Assembly (NCBI RefSeq): GCF_007827045.1
Contig: NZ_RPFW01000005.1
Location: forward strand, 453,835-517,834
Direction: 5' to 3'
From: Trebonia kvetii
Lineage (GTDB): Bacteria; Actinomycetota; Actinomycetes; Streptosporangiales; Streptosporangiaceae
DNA: 64,000 bases
The notes under the pieces are model-generated. The model was not told where the DNA came from. It saw only the letters and a program-made list of their open reading frames with translations, and searched no databases. Position numbers and translations under genes: made by a program. Position 1 is the first letter of the stretch, and each line of letters opens with the position of its first letter. This document shows positions 24,192 through 31,714 of this stretch, in pieces.

Positions 24192-24836
24192 GTGCCTTCG
24201 GCAGTGCAGGGCGCCGGCTCGGCTCCGGCAGCCGCCGCCGCGTCGGCGACTGCCCCCGCGCGGCGCCGAGCGCGACGGTCGGACTCGGTCCGCAACGCCG
24301 CGCTCGTCTCGCGGGCGGCGATCGAGCTGTTCGCGGCGCACGGCATGGACGTGACGCTGGCCCAGGTCGCCGACCGGGCCGGAGTAGGCAAGGCGACCGT
24401 CTACCGGACCTACTCCTCGCGCGAGGAGATGGTCGCGGCGATGCTCGCGCACCGCCTGGCCTGGCTCAGGCAGCGCATCGAGGCCGCCGTGGCCGGACGG
24501 GACGCCTGGAGCGAGTTCGCCGCGATGTCCCGCGACGTGCTCGCGCGGATGCGCGAGGATCACCTGCTTCGCTACGTGCTCGCACCGGAAAGGCCGCCCG
24601 GTGCGGTGGCGGACCAGCTGGCGGGCTCCCTCGGGCCGATGTACGCGACACTCCTGGCGGCGGCCAAGGAGACGGGGCGGGTTCGACCCGACGTCACCGA
24701 CACCGACGTCGCGATGCTGACCGCCGGGCTCGCCGCCGCGCTGACCGCTCGCCAGGACTTCACCGAGGCGTCCTGGCGCCGGGCGGCCGATCTTGTGCTC
24801 GCCGCCTGCGGCACCTATCCGCCTGATCTGCCGTGA
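24192..24836 (+). CDS. TetR-family repressor of the MFS exporter (inferred)
   Basis: A 214-residue TetR regulator. After an Ala/Arg-rich leader (APARRRARRSDSVRN), the helix-turn-helix is ALVSRAAIELFAAHGMDVTLAQVADRAGVGKATVYRTYSSREEMVAAML. The C-terminal helical domain varies as usual. GTG 24192 is preferred over GTG 24186 because AGGAGG at 24181-24186 is then correctly spaced. Divergent transcription from an MFS exporter is the standard TetR arrangement, so I infer it represses that exporter. The C-terminal domain SDTRVRPDVTDTDVAMLTAGLAAALTAR is close to actinobacterial regulators of unknown ligand. Confidence 0.9.
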   Translation: MPSAVQGAGSAPAAAAASATAPARRRARRSDSVRNAALVSRAAIELFAAHGMDVTLAQVADRAGVGKATVYRTYSSREEMVAAMLAHRLAWLRQRIEAAVAGRDAWSEFAAMSRDVLARMREDHLLRYVLAPERPPGAVADQLAGSLGPMYATLLAAAKETGRVRPDVTDTDVAMLTAGLAAALTARQDFTEASWRRAADLVLAACGTYPPDLP

Positions 24837-24870
24837 GGCGATGACCGGGCCGGATGTCTGGGCCGGCCGT

Positions 24871-25728
24871 TCAGTCAGGTGCGCCAGAGGGGGTCATCGG
24901 CAGGAGTGCGCCGGCGTCGACGCGCAGCTGGAGGCCGGTGACGTAGCGGGAGGCGTCGGAGGCCAGGTAGAGGACGGCCTCGCTGATGTCGGCCGGGTCG
25001 AGGGTGTTGACGGGGAGCTTGTGCATGCGGCCGAAGGCCGGCTCGGCGTCTTCTCGTGCCGGGTGCTCGAGGTCGGGCCGGAAGGTGCGGTACATGGCCT
25101 CGTTCTGCAGCATGTCGGTGTCGATGTTGCCCGGGTGGACGGCGTTGACCCTGATGTTGTGCCGGGCGAGGACGAGCGCGAGGTCGTGCGTGAACCGGGC
25201 GACGCCCCGCTTGGCGTGGGCGTAGCCGGCGGTGCCCGGAGCGTCGCCGATGCCGCCTGGCATCAGCGACGCCATGGAGCCGATGCAGATGACCGACGCA
25301 CCCGGGCCCAGGTGCGGGAACGCGGCCTCGACGGTGTTGATGACGCCGACCAGGTCGACGGAGACGGTCTCGAGGAAGGCGACAGGCGGGACGTCGGAGC
25401 CGAGCGGGATGATCCCGGCGTTGGCGACCACCACGTCCAGCTGCCCGAGCGCGGCGACCCCCGCCGCCACCGCGGCGGTCAGCGGGCCACGGTCGCGGAC
25501 GTCCGCCACCTGCGTGACGACCCGCCGGTCGAGCTGCTCCACCAGCCGGGCGGTCTCCGCTAGGTCAGCCTCGGTCGACATCGGGTAAGGGACGCATCCG
25601 ATCTGCGCGCACAGGTCAACCGCGATGATATCCGCCCCCTCCTGCGCCAGCCGTACCGCGTGACTCCGGCCCTGGCCGCGCGCGGCGCCGGTGATCAGCG
25701 CTACCTTGCCCTCCATGCGTCGCTGCAT
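24871..25728 (-). CDS. SDR of the mycofactocin-coupled type
   Basis: A 285-residue short-chain dehydrogenase. GKVALITGAARGQGRSHAVRLAQEGADIIAVDLC is the diagnostic N-terminus of the mycofactocin-dependent SDR family, whose nicotinamide is not exchanged and is re-oxidised through mycofactocin. The active-site YAHAK and the serine in ICIGSMASL are present, and the insertion after the Rossmann start fits the family. It likely oxidises an alcohol in the pathway. ATG 25728 has GGAGGGAG seven bases upstream. An ACYGAC palindrome lies between it and the divergent luciferase-like gene. No mft biosynthetic genes occur in the window. Confidence 0.88.
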   Translation of the reverse strand: MQRRMEGKVALITGAARGQGRSHAVRLAQEGADIIAVDLCAQIGCVPYPMSTEADLAETARLVEQLDRRVVTQVADVRDRGPLTAAVAAGVAALGQLDVVVANAGIIPLGSDVPPVAFLETVSVDLVGVINTVEAAFPHLGPGASVICIGSMASLMPGGIGDAPGTAGYAHAKRGVARFTHDLALVLARHNIRVNAVHPGNIDTDMLQNEAMYRTFRPDLEHPAREDAEPAFGRMHKLPVNTLDPADISEAVLYLASDASRYVTGLQLRVDAGALLPMTPSGAPD

Positions 25729-25777
25729 GTCGCTCCCTCCAGACGCCGAGCACATCATGTTCAGCTCGGTTGTGTGT

Positions 25778-25791
25778 ACTGACCAGTTAGT
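25778..25791. promoter_or_regulatory. ACYGAC palindrome, site 3
   Basis: ACTGACCAGTTAGT, one mismatch to ACYGACYRGTCRGT. It lies between the SDR (leftward) and the luciferase-like gene (rightward). Confidence 0.65.
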
Positions 25792-25805
25792 CTAGGTTCC
25801 TGATT

Positions 25806-25837
25806 ATGGAAGACACAGCGTTATGGAAGACACAGCG
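25806..25837 (+). repeat. Tandem duplication of the gene start
   Basis: ATGGAAGACACAGCG occurs at 25806-25820 and again at 25823-25837, a 17-bp period. Because 17 is not a multiple of three, the first ATG opens a different frame (only a 97-codon reading) from the real gene at 25823. Confidence 0.85.
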
Positions 25838-26902
25838 CAGCCTGTCATCTCCTGCGTGTTCGCGCCGTCGCTCGACACGCCGGCGCACATCGAGCTGGCC
25901 GAGGGCCTCGGGTACCGGAGGGCGTGGTGCTACGACTCGCCCGCCATGTACGCCGATCCGTGGATGGTCCTGGCCGTGGCGGCCGGGCGCACCAGCACGA
26001 TCGGACTCGGGCCGGCCTCGCTGGTGCCGAGCCTGCGCCATCCGGTGGTCACCGCCGCGGCCCTGGCGACGCTGGCCGGGCTGGCGCCTGGCCGGGTGAG
26101 CACCGCCTTCGGCACCGGCTTGACCGGCCGCATGCTGCTCGGGGAGCGGCCGATGCGGTGGGCCGCTGTCGAGGAATACGTGCGGACCGTGCGGGCGCTG
26201 CTGCGCGGCGAGGAGACGGCATGGAACGGGAGCCTGGTCCGGCTGTCGCAGCCGCCCGGCTTCGCGGCGCCTCGCCCGGCCGATGTCGAAGTGCTTGTCG
26301 CCGCGGACGGCCCCCTGGGCCGGTCGGTCGCCGCCGAACTGGGCGACGGGCTGCTCACCACCCGGGTTCCGCGCGACCAGAACATTACCGCCGGTGAACC
26401 GCCAACGGTGCTGCTTGCCTTCGGCACCGTCCTCGACGACGGCGAGGATGCGACGTGCCCGCGCGCGGTCGCGGCCGCGGGCCCGGCCCTGGCCGCCGCC
26501 TACCACGCCATCTACGAGTCCAAGGGCGCGGCAGGGGTGGATAAGCTGCCCGGCGGCCGCCAGTGGCGGGAGGCGGCGGAGATGGTCGAGCCGTCCAGGC
26601 GGCACCTGGCGGTCCACGACGGCCATCTGGTCGCGCTCGGCCAGCACGACGAGGCGCTGCTCGCCCAGGCGGCGCCGCTGCTCGCCAGCTGGACCATGAC
26701 GGGAAGCAGGGCCGACATCGCAGCGCGGCTCCGCGCGCTGACCCCGGCCGGGATCACCGAGGTCGCCTACCAGCCGATGGGCCCGGATATCCCTCGTGAG
26801 CTCGCCGCGTTCGCCGCGGCCGCGGCGCTGGCCGGCGCGGGCACGGCGAGCACTGAATCCGCGAGCACTGAATCTGCGAACACTGGCGCGGAGGACGCAT
26901 GA
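25823..26902 (+). CDS. Luciferase-like (LLM) flavin-dependent oxidoreductase
   Basis: A 359-residue bacterial-luciferase-like monooxygenase or F420-dependent oxidoreductase with the TIM-barrel pattern HIELAEGLGYRRAWCYDSPAMYADPWMVLAVAAGRTSTIGLGP and the conserved VPSLRHPVVTAAALATLAGLAPGRVSTAFGTG. The cofactor (FMN or F420) cannot be settled. The start is the second ATG of a tandem duplication. A 15-bp minisatellite encodes the C-terminal STESASTESANTG. The stop overlaps the EthD gene start as ATGA. Together with the SDR opposite, it belongs to the ACYGAC-marked set. Confidence 0.9.
   Translation: MEDTAQPVISCVFAPSLDTPAHIELAEGLGYRRAWCYDSPAMYADPWMVLAVAAGRTSTIGLGPASLVPSLRHPVVTAAALATLAGLAPGRVSTAFGTGLTGRMLLGERPMRWAAVEEYVRTVRALLRGEETAWNGSLVRLSQPPGFAAPRPADVEVLVAADGPLGRSVAAELGDGLLTTRVPRDQNITAGEPPTVLLAFGTVLDDGEDATCPRAVAAAGPALAAAYHAIYESKGAAGVDKLPGGRQWREAAEMVEPSRRHLAVHDGHLVALGQHDEALLAQAAPLLASWTMTGSRADIAARLRALTPAGITEVAYQPMGPDIPRELAAFAAAAALAGAGTASTESASTESANTGAEDA
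26846..26890 (+). repeat. 15-bp minisatellite, three units
   Basis: Units at 26846-26860, 26861-26875 and 26876-26890 (GCGAGCACTGAATCC-type). They encode a disordered Ser/Thr/Glu tail. Confidence 0.85.
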
Positions 26903-27564
26903 CGACCCTGATCAGGCTGGCGAAGCGGGCACCGGGGAGCCCCGTCGACCTCTTCCATAGCCAGGCGGACCGCGCCAGCGACTGGTCCGCCGCCGCGCGG
27001 TACGGGCTGCGGGCCGCGACGCAGGCGCTGACCCTGCCCGCCGCCTACCGCAGCGGCGAACCCGTCTGCGACGTGATCGACGAGCTGGCCTTCGATGACG
27101 AGGCGAGCGCCGTCCGCTGCCTGGCCGATCCCGCCTTCCGCCGCGCCTTGGGCAGCCCGCTGCTTGACGCGGCCTCGCTCGCCTGCCTGGTCGTGGAGGA
27201 GCACGTGGCCAAGCCGGGACCGGTGCCCGCCTCGTTCGTAAAGAACTACGAGCTTGTGACCAAGCGGCCGGACATGGACCGGGCCGAGTTCGACCGCTAC
27301 TGGGCGCAGGTGCACGGGCCGCTGGCGGCGACGATCCCGACGATCAGGCGCTACGTGCAGGCTCACCTGGCGCCGCGCGCCCGGGCGGCGGGCGCCGCGT
27401 CCTATGACGGCCTCGCCATCACCTGGTTTGACGACGTCGCGGCGATGCGGGCCGGGGCCGCCACCGACGCCTACGCGAGGACCAGGGCCGACGAGGCGAA
27501 CTTTCTCGCCGGCGAGCTGCCCTTCGTGATCACCACCGAGCAGGCAACCTACCCGCTGGCCTGA
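26899..27564 (+). CDS. EthD-domain protein
   Basis: A 221-residue protein whose C-terminal half is an EthD/dimeric alpha-beta-barrel domain (FVKNYELVTKRPDMDRAEFDRYWAQVHGPLAATIPTIRRYVQAHL). The N-terminal half (MTTLIRLAKRAPGSPVDLFHSQADRASDW) is a related but degenerate copy, giving a pseudo-dimer. EthD domains occur in ether and polycyclic degradation operons, sometimes as isomerases or decarboxylases. The ATGA overlap with the upstream flavin oxidoreductase indicates coupled translation. The precise function is unknown. Confidence 0.82.
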   Translation: MTTLIRLAKRAPGSPVDLFHSQADRASDWSAAARYGLRAATQALTLPAAYRSGEPVCDVIDELAFDDEASAVRCLADPAFRRALGSPLLDAASLACLVVEEHVAKPGPVPASFVKNYELVTKRPDMDRAEFDRYWAQVHGPLAATIPTIRRYVQAHLAPRARAAGAASYDGLAITWFDDVAAMRAGAATDAYARTRADEANFLAGELPFVITTEQATYPLA

Positions 27565-27609
27565 GGGCTTCCGGGCTGGCGTCACGGTGCGGCAGCCTGT
27601 TAACTTTTG

Positions 27610-27623
27610 TCTGACCGGACAGT
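27610..27623. promoter_or_regulatory. ACYGAC-like palindrome, site 4
   Basis: TCTGACCGGACAGT, two mismatches to the consensus but still an inverted repeat (CTG...CAG). It lies 24 bp before the cyclase-family start. Confidence 0.5.
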
Positions 27624-27647
27624 ACAAATTAGTTGGGAGGGCCAGCC

Positions 27648-28697
27648 GTGACGAAGCGGTGGGTGCGACGGCCGGAAGGCTCGACGTGGGGCGACTGGGG
27701 CGAGGATGACGAACTCGGCCGGATCAACCTCATCACGTCGGAGAAGGTGCTCGAGGGCGTCAGGGAGATACAGGCGGGCAAGAGCTTCTGCCTGAGCCTG
27801 CCGCTCGACTTCCCTGGCGGCTCGGCGATGAACCAGCGCCGCTACCCGCCGATCATCCGGCCGACAGAGGACCTGGCGCACAAGCCGGACACCTTCTACA
27901 ACGTGGTCGCCAGGGACTCGATCGCCCCGGAGTACATCGACGTCTGGTCCGACGACCTGGTGACCCTCTGGATGCAGTACTCGACGCAGTGGGACGCGCT
28001 GGTGCACCAGGGCGCGCTGTTCGACGCCGATGGGGACGGGATCGCCGAACCGCTGTACTACAACGGCTTCAAGCCGCACGTCGACATCATCGGGCCGAAG
28101 GAGGACGCCAAGGGCGACGGCAGCGGCAGCCTCGCCTTCGCCCGCCACCTCGGGCTCGAGCACATGGCGGCGCACGGCGTGCAGGGCCGGGCGGTCCTCA
28201 TCGACGTGGCGTACCACCTGAACAACACCGAAGACTGGGTCGCGGTCCCGATGAAGACCATCCGGGAGATCATGGCGGCCGACAAGGTCGAGGTCCGGCC
28301 TGGTGACATGGTCATCCTGCACACGGGCTTCGCCAACAAGATCCTGGAGTGGGACAAGAACCCCGACGCGTCGCGGATCCAGGCCATGTACCCCTACCTG
28401 GACGGTGAGGACCCCGAGGTCCTCGAGTGGATCACCGAGTCGCAGATGTCGGCCCTCATCTCGGACAACTACGCGGTCGAGGGCTGGCCGGCGCCGAGCC
28501 CCGAGCCGCACACGCTGATCCCGGTGCACAACCTGTGCCTGTTCAAGCTGGGCATCCCGCTTGGCGAGATGTGGTACACCCAGGAGCTCGCCACCTGGCT
28601 GCGGGCGAACGACCGCAGCAGCTTCCTGCTGACCGCGCCGCCGCTGCGGCTGCCGGGCACCGCGGGCGGCCCGCTGAACCCGATCGCGACCGTCTGA
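27648..28697 (+). CDS. Cyclase-family metal-dependent hydrolase
   Basis: A 349-residue protein of the cyclase/kynurenine-formamidase-like family. The family hallmark YSTQWDALVHQGALFD with the metal-binding Asp/His is present, plus AAHGVQGRAVLIDVAYH and the His in TLIPVHNLCLFKLGIPLGE. Members hydrolyse amides, lactones or cyclic ketone products; here it may open a lactone made by the BVMO, which is inference. GTG 27648 follows a GGGAGGG site by seven bases. A strong terminator lies 12 bp downstream. The upstream site is ACYGAC-like. Confidence 0.85.
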   Translation: MTKRWVRRPEGSTWGDWGEDDELGRINLITSEKVLEGVREIQAGKSFCLSLPLDFPGGSAMNQRRYPPIIRPTEDLAHKPDTFYNVVARDSIAPEYIDVWSDDLVTLWMQYSTQWDALVHQGALFDADGDGIAEPLYYNGFKPHVDIIGPKEDAKGDGSGSLAFARHLGLEHMAAHGVQGRAVLIDVAYHLNNTEDWVAVPMKTIREIMAADKVEVRPGDMVILHTGFANKILEWDKNPDASRIQAMYPYLDGEDPEVLEWITESQMSALISDNYAVEGWPAPSPEPHTLIPVHNLCLFKLGIPLGEMWYTQELATWLRANDRSSFLLTAPPLRLPGTAGGPLNPIATV

Positions 28698-28708
28698 CCA
28701 CGAAGCGG

Positions 28709-28746
28709 GCGCGGTAAGCCAGCGCCAAGGCGCTGGCTTACCGCGC
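28709..28746. terminator. Strong hairpin terminator after cyclase gene
   Basis: GCGGTAAGCCAGCGCC pairs perfectly over 16 bp with its reverse complement across a two-base AA loop; two more pairs extend it (28709-28726 with 28729-28746). No clear T-tract follows, as is common in actinobacteria. Confidence 0.8.
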
Positions 28747-28794
28747 TAAAGTAGTCCCATATCCGATAATCAGCTATCCATGGAAAGGCCCTGC

Positions 28795-29349
28795 GTGGCT
28801 CCGAACGTCGAGAGGGACCCGATCCTCGAGGCATTCCATCTCTGGAACGAGAACGGCTGGGAAGACCGCGCCGCCGGCTGCACCGCGGTCACCTCGCTGA
28901 TGCGCGTCCACCAGATGATGACCAGGCGGGCCGACCAGATCCTGGCGCCGATTGACCTCACCTTCGCCCGCTACGAGCTCCTGGTCCGGCTCTATTTCCG
29001 CGAGGGGTCGCTGCCGCTCAGCCAGCTCGGCAAGGCGCTGCAGATCCACCAGACCAGCATCACCAGCCTGGTTGACCGGCTGGAAAAGCAGGGCTTGATC
29101 AAGCGCACGCCGCACCCCACCGACCGGCGCAGCACCATGGCCCAGATGACCCCGGCCGGCCGGGCGCTGACCGCGAAGGCGATCAAACTGCTTAACTCGG
29201 AGTTCTTCGGTGACCTCGGCCTCACCGGCCGCGAGGCGAATCTGCTCATCGGACTGCTGATGAGGATGCGCCGCTCCTGGGACGACATCGAGAACACCGA
29301 AGGCTGGGAACCCTTCGAGGCCGGCCTGGACTTCCCGCCGGCTGACTAG
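28795..29349 (+). CDS. MarR-family transcriptional regulator
   Basis: A 184-residue MarR protein. The winged helix is LSQLGKALQIHQTSITSLVDRLEKQGLIKRTPHPTDRRSTMAQMTPAGRAL with the DRR wing. The C-terminus has helices for dimerisation. I chose GTG 28795, which has GGAAAGG six bases upstream; ATG 28780 is in frame but lacks a site. MarR proteins usually respond to aromatic or phenolic ligands. It lies 30 bp upstream of an SDR gene on the same strand and downstream of the strong terminator, so it is the first gene of a small unit. The operator could not be identified. Confidence 0.9.
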   Translation: MAPNVERDPILEAFHLWNENGWEDRAAGCTAVTSLMRVHQMMTRRADQILAPIDLTFARYELLVRLYFREGSLPLSQLGKALQIHQTSITSLVDRLEKQGLIKRTPHPTDRRSTMAQMTPAGRALTAKAIKLLNSEFFGDLGLTGREANLLIGLLMRMRRSWDDIENTEGWEPFEAGLDFPPAD

Positions 29350-29379
29350 CCGCGCCGGCTAACCGAAAGGGACACTCTG

Positions 29380-30126
29380 ATGGAAAGCACGCGGCGCGTT
29401 GTCGCCATTCTCGGGGCGGGCGGGACCCTCGGCACCGCCCTGTCGCAGCGGCTGGCGGCCGAGCCGGACACGGACTTGGTGCTCAGCGACCTCAGTGAGG
29501 ACGCGCTGCGGCAGGCGCGGGACGGCCTCGCGGGCAGCGCCGGGGAAGTGGCGACCGTGCCGGCCGACATCAGCGACTTCGCCGCGGTCGAGAATGTCAT
29601 CAAGCACGCGGTCGACCGCTTCGGCCGTCTCGACGTGCTGATAAGCAACGCGGGGATTCTGTCGCCCAACGGCCGCATCCACAACCTGGCCACCGAGGAC
29701 TGGGAGCGGGCCTACCGCATCAACGTGCTCGGCCCGGTCAACGGCATCCGGGCGGCCGTCCCGGTGATGCGGGCCCAGCGGTCAGGGTCGATTATCCTCA
29801 CCGCCTCGGTGGCCGGGATGACCGCGTGGAGCCACTCCTCGCCCTACTGCGTCACCAAGGCAGGGGTCATTCACCTGGCCAAGGTGGCCGCGGTGGAGTA
29901 CGCGCGCGACGGCATCCGCGTCAACTGCGTGTGCCCGGGCACCTTCCTGTCCGCGATGCACGACGGCCTGCCCGCCGTGGCGGTCGACGCGATCGCCGCC
30001 AAGCACCCGCTCGGCCTCGGCACGGCGGGCGATCTGGTCGGCGCCTACTCCTACCTGGCCAGCGACGCGTCGCGGTGGACCACCGGATCGGCGATCGTGG
30101 TCGACGGCGGCTACGCCGCCCCATAG
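29380..30126 (+). CDS. Short-chain dehydrogenase/reductase
   Basis: A 248-residue SDR. The Rossmann motif is VVAILGAGGTLGTAL, deviating from the usual TGxxxGIG, while NAG (ISNAGILSP), the catalytic Ser (LTASVAG) and YCVTK are intact. It is likely an NAD(P)-dependent alcohol or 3-hydroxyacyl dehydrogenase acting in the pathway. The substrate is not deducible. It follows the MarR gene by 30 bp with GAAAGGGAC upstream, and ends before a bidirectional terminator shared with a convergent SDR. Confidence 0.9.
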   Translation: MESTRRVVAILGAGGTLGTALSQRLAAEPDTDLVLSDLSEDALRQARDGLAGSAGEVATVPADISDFAAVENVIKHAVDRFGRLDVLISNAGILSPNGRIHNLATEDWERAYRINVLGPVNGIRAAVPVMRAQRSGSIILTASVAGMTAWSHSSPYCVTKAGVIHLAKVAAVEYARDGIRVNCVCPGTFLSAMHDGLPAVAVDAIAAKHPLGLGTAGDLVGAYSYLASDASRWTTGSAIVVDGGYAAP

Positions 30127-30193
30127 CACCGCGGGCACTCCCGTCACTTGCGAAACCCTTGACACGGCCGTACCGCTTCGGCACCTAGGGAAC

Positions 30194-30225
30194 CCCCGGC
30201 GCCAGCCCTCGGGCTGGCGCCGGGG
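30194..30225. terminator. Bidirectional terminator between two SDR genes
   Basis: A 15-bp perfect stem (30194-30208 with 30211-30225) around a TC loop. It lies between the rightward SDR stop (30126) and the leftward SDR stop (30231). Confidence 0.8.
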
Positions 30226-30230
30226 TATGC

Positions 30231-30974
30231 CTACTCGGCGACGTAGCCGCCGTCGACCGGCAGGGCGACGCCGGTGATGTACGAGGAGTCGTCGCTGGCG
30301 AGGAACACGGCGGCGGTGGCGATCTCGCGCGGGGTTCCGTACCGGGCCATCGGGACCGGCATCTTCCTGTCAGGCACTGGAGCGGAGTTGTCCGCGGGCG
30401 CGCCGCCCCGGCCGGTGTAGATCATGCCGGGGCAGATGCAGTTGACCCGGATGTTGTCCTCGGCGAGGTCGAGGGCCGCCCCCATGGTCAGCGACACCAC
30501 CCCGCCCTTGGTGGCGCCGTAGGCGGCGATGCCCTTGCGGCCGACCAGGCCGGTGGCGGACGCGGTGCTGATGATCGACCCGCCGCCACTTGCGCGCAGC
30601 GCGGGGACCGCGTACTTGATGCCGAGGAAGACGCCGCGCAGGTTCACCGCCACCAGGCGGTCGAACAGCTCGTCGTCGGTCTCCTCGATCGGGTGGTGCG
30701 GCGCGTTGAAGCCCGCGTTGTTGAACACCACGTCGAGCCGGCCGAACTCGTCCACCGCCGCCGCGAACATCGCCCGCACGTCGGACGCCTGCGAGACGTC
30801 GGCGTGCACCGCGATCGCGTCCTTGCCGATCTCCGCCGCCGCCGATTCCTCGTGCCCGCTCACGTCGGCGCAGACTACCTTGGCGCCTTCCTCCGCGAAC
30901 AGCAGCGCCGAGGCCCGGCCCATGCCCGACCCCGCGCCGGTGACGACGGCCACCTTGCCCGTAAGCTTTCCCAA
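30231..30974 (-). CDS. Short-chain dehydrogenase/reductase
   Basis: A 247-residue classical SDR: TGAGSGMGRASALLF, NNAGFN, STASATG and YGATK are all present, and the tail SSYITGVALPVDGGYVAE is typical of 3-hydroxyacyl or hydroxysteroid dehydrogenases. TTG 30974 is the start, with GGAGGGG closely upstream. The promoter region to the right (30975-31105) contains an ACYGAC-like site shared with the divergent carboxymuconolactone-decarboxylase-like gene. It probably works with that protein; the substrate is unknown. Confidence 0.9.
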   Translation of the reverse strand: MGKLTGKVAVVTGAGSGMGRASALLFAEEGAKVVCADVSGHEESAAAEIGKDAIAVHADVSQASDVRAMFAAAVDEFGRLDVVFNNAGFNAPHHPIEETDDELFDRLVAVNLRGVFLGIKYAVPALRASGGGSIISTASATGLVGRKGIAAYGATKGGVVSLTMGAALDLAEDNIRVNCICPGMIYTGRGGAPADNSAPVPDRKMPVPMARYGTPREIATAAVFLASDDSSYITGVALPVDGGYVAE

Positions 30975-31051
30975 GACCCCTCCGTTGAGGTTGACGATCT
31001 CACAGCACTCACACCTTGACTCGATCGTTAGCCGAGGTCAATACTTTTTGT

Positions 31052-31065
31052 GCCAACCGGTCAGT
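31052..31065. promoter_or_regulatory. ACYGAC-like palindrome, site 5
   Basis: GCCAACCGGTCAGT: two mismatches in the left arm, right arm perfect. It lies in the SDR/carboxymuconolactone-decarboxylase-like divergent promoter. Confidence 0.5.
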
Positions 31066-31105
31066 AAAATTTGCACCTGGCCGCCGCCGCGAGGAAGGGA
31101 CGCCA

Positions 31106-31714
31106 TTGAGCGAGCCACGGATTCCGCCGAGGCCGACCGCCGACTGGGACGCGGAGGCGGATGCCGCGGCAGCGGCCCTGCGCCATCCGCAGAGCACCCG
31201 CAAGCCAGGGGAGCCGCTGAAGGAGCGCCCGGCCTCCCACATCCTCGGCATCTTCAACTGGCATCCCGACCTGGCCAGCGCGTTCTTCGCCTTCAACAAC
31301 CACGTGTTCAGCTCAACCCTGTCCCCGCGCGACCGGGAGCTGGCGACGATACGGATTGCCTGGCTGCGGCGCGCCGAGTACGAATGGGCACAGCACGTTC
31401 GCATGGCCAGGAGGATCGGCCTGCCGGACGAGGAAATCGACGCGATCATGGCGGGCCCGGATTCTCCGGTGTGGGGACCGCGTGACGCGGCCCTGCTCCG
31501 GTCGGTGGACGAGATGGCGGCCGACCGCTACGTGAGCGACGACACCTGGAAGCAGCTGTCCGAGCACTTCGACCGCAAGCAGCTGATGGACCTGGTGTTC
31601 ACCGTCGGGTGCTACGACCTGCTGGCGATGGCCTTCAGGACCTTCGGCCTTGAGCTCGACCCAGGTCTTCCCGGTTTCCCGCCCGCGGCGGCCGGCCCCG
31701 AGGGCGACAGCTAG
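31106..31714 (+). CDS. Carboxymuconolactone decarboxylase-like protein
   Basis: A 202-residue CMD/AhpD-fold protein with LSPRDRELATIRIAWLRRAEYEWAQHVRMARRIGLPDEEIDAI and CYDLLAMAF. The EWAQH segment resembles CMD enzymes rather than AhpD, whose CxxC is absent. It may be a decarboxylase or peroxide-defence-like protein; no substrate can be assigned. The TTG start at 31106 has GAGGAAGGGA upstream. Its stop codon shares bases with the stop of the convergent epoxide hydrolase gene (31711-31714). Confidence 0.85.
   Translation: MSEPRIPPRPTADWDAEADAAAAALRHPQSTRKPGEPLKERPASHILGIFNWHPDLASAFFAFNNHVFSSTLSPRDRELATIRIAWLRRAEYEWAQHVRMARRIGLPDEEIDAIMAGPDSPVWGPRDAALLRSVDEMAADRYVSDDTWKQLSEHFDRKQLMDLVFTVGCYDLLAMAFRTFGLELDPGLPGFPPAAAGPEGDS

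Noticed and set aside
25806..26099. Reading frame from the first ATG of the duplicated start (97 codons)
   Set aside because: It is out of frame with the luciferase-like protein and shows no homology; the second ATG at 25823 is the real start.
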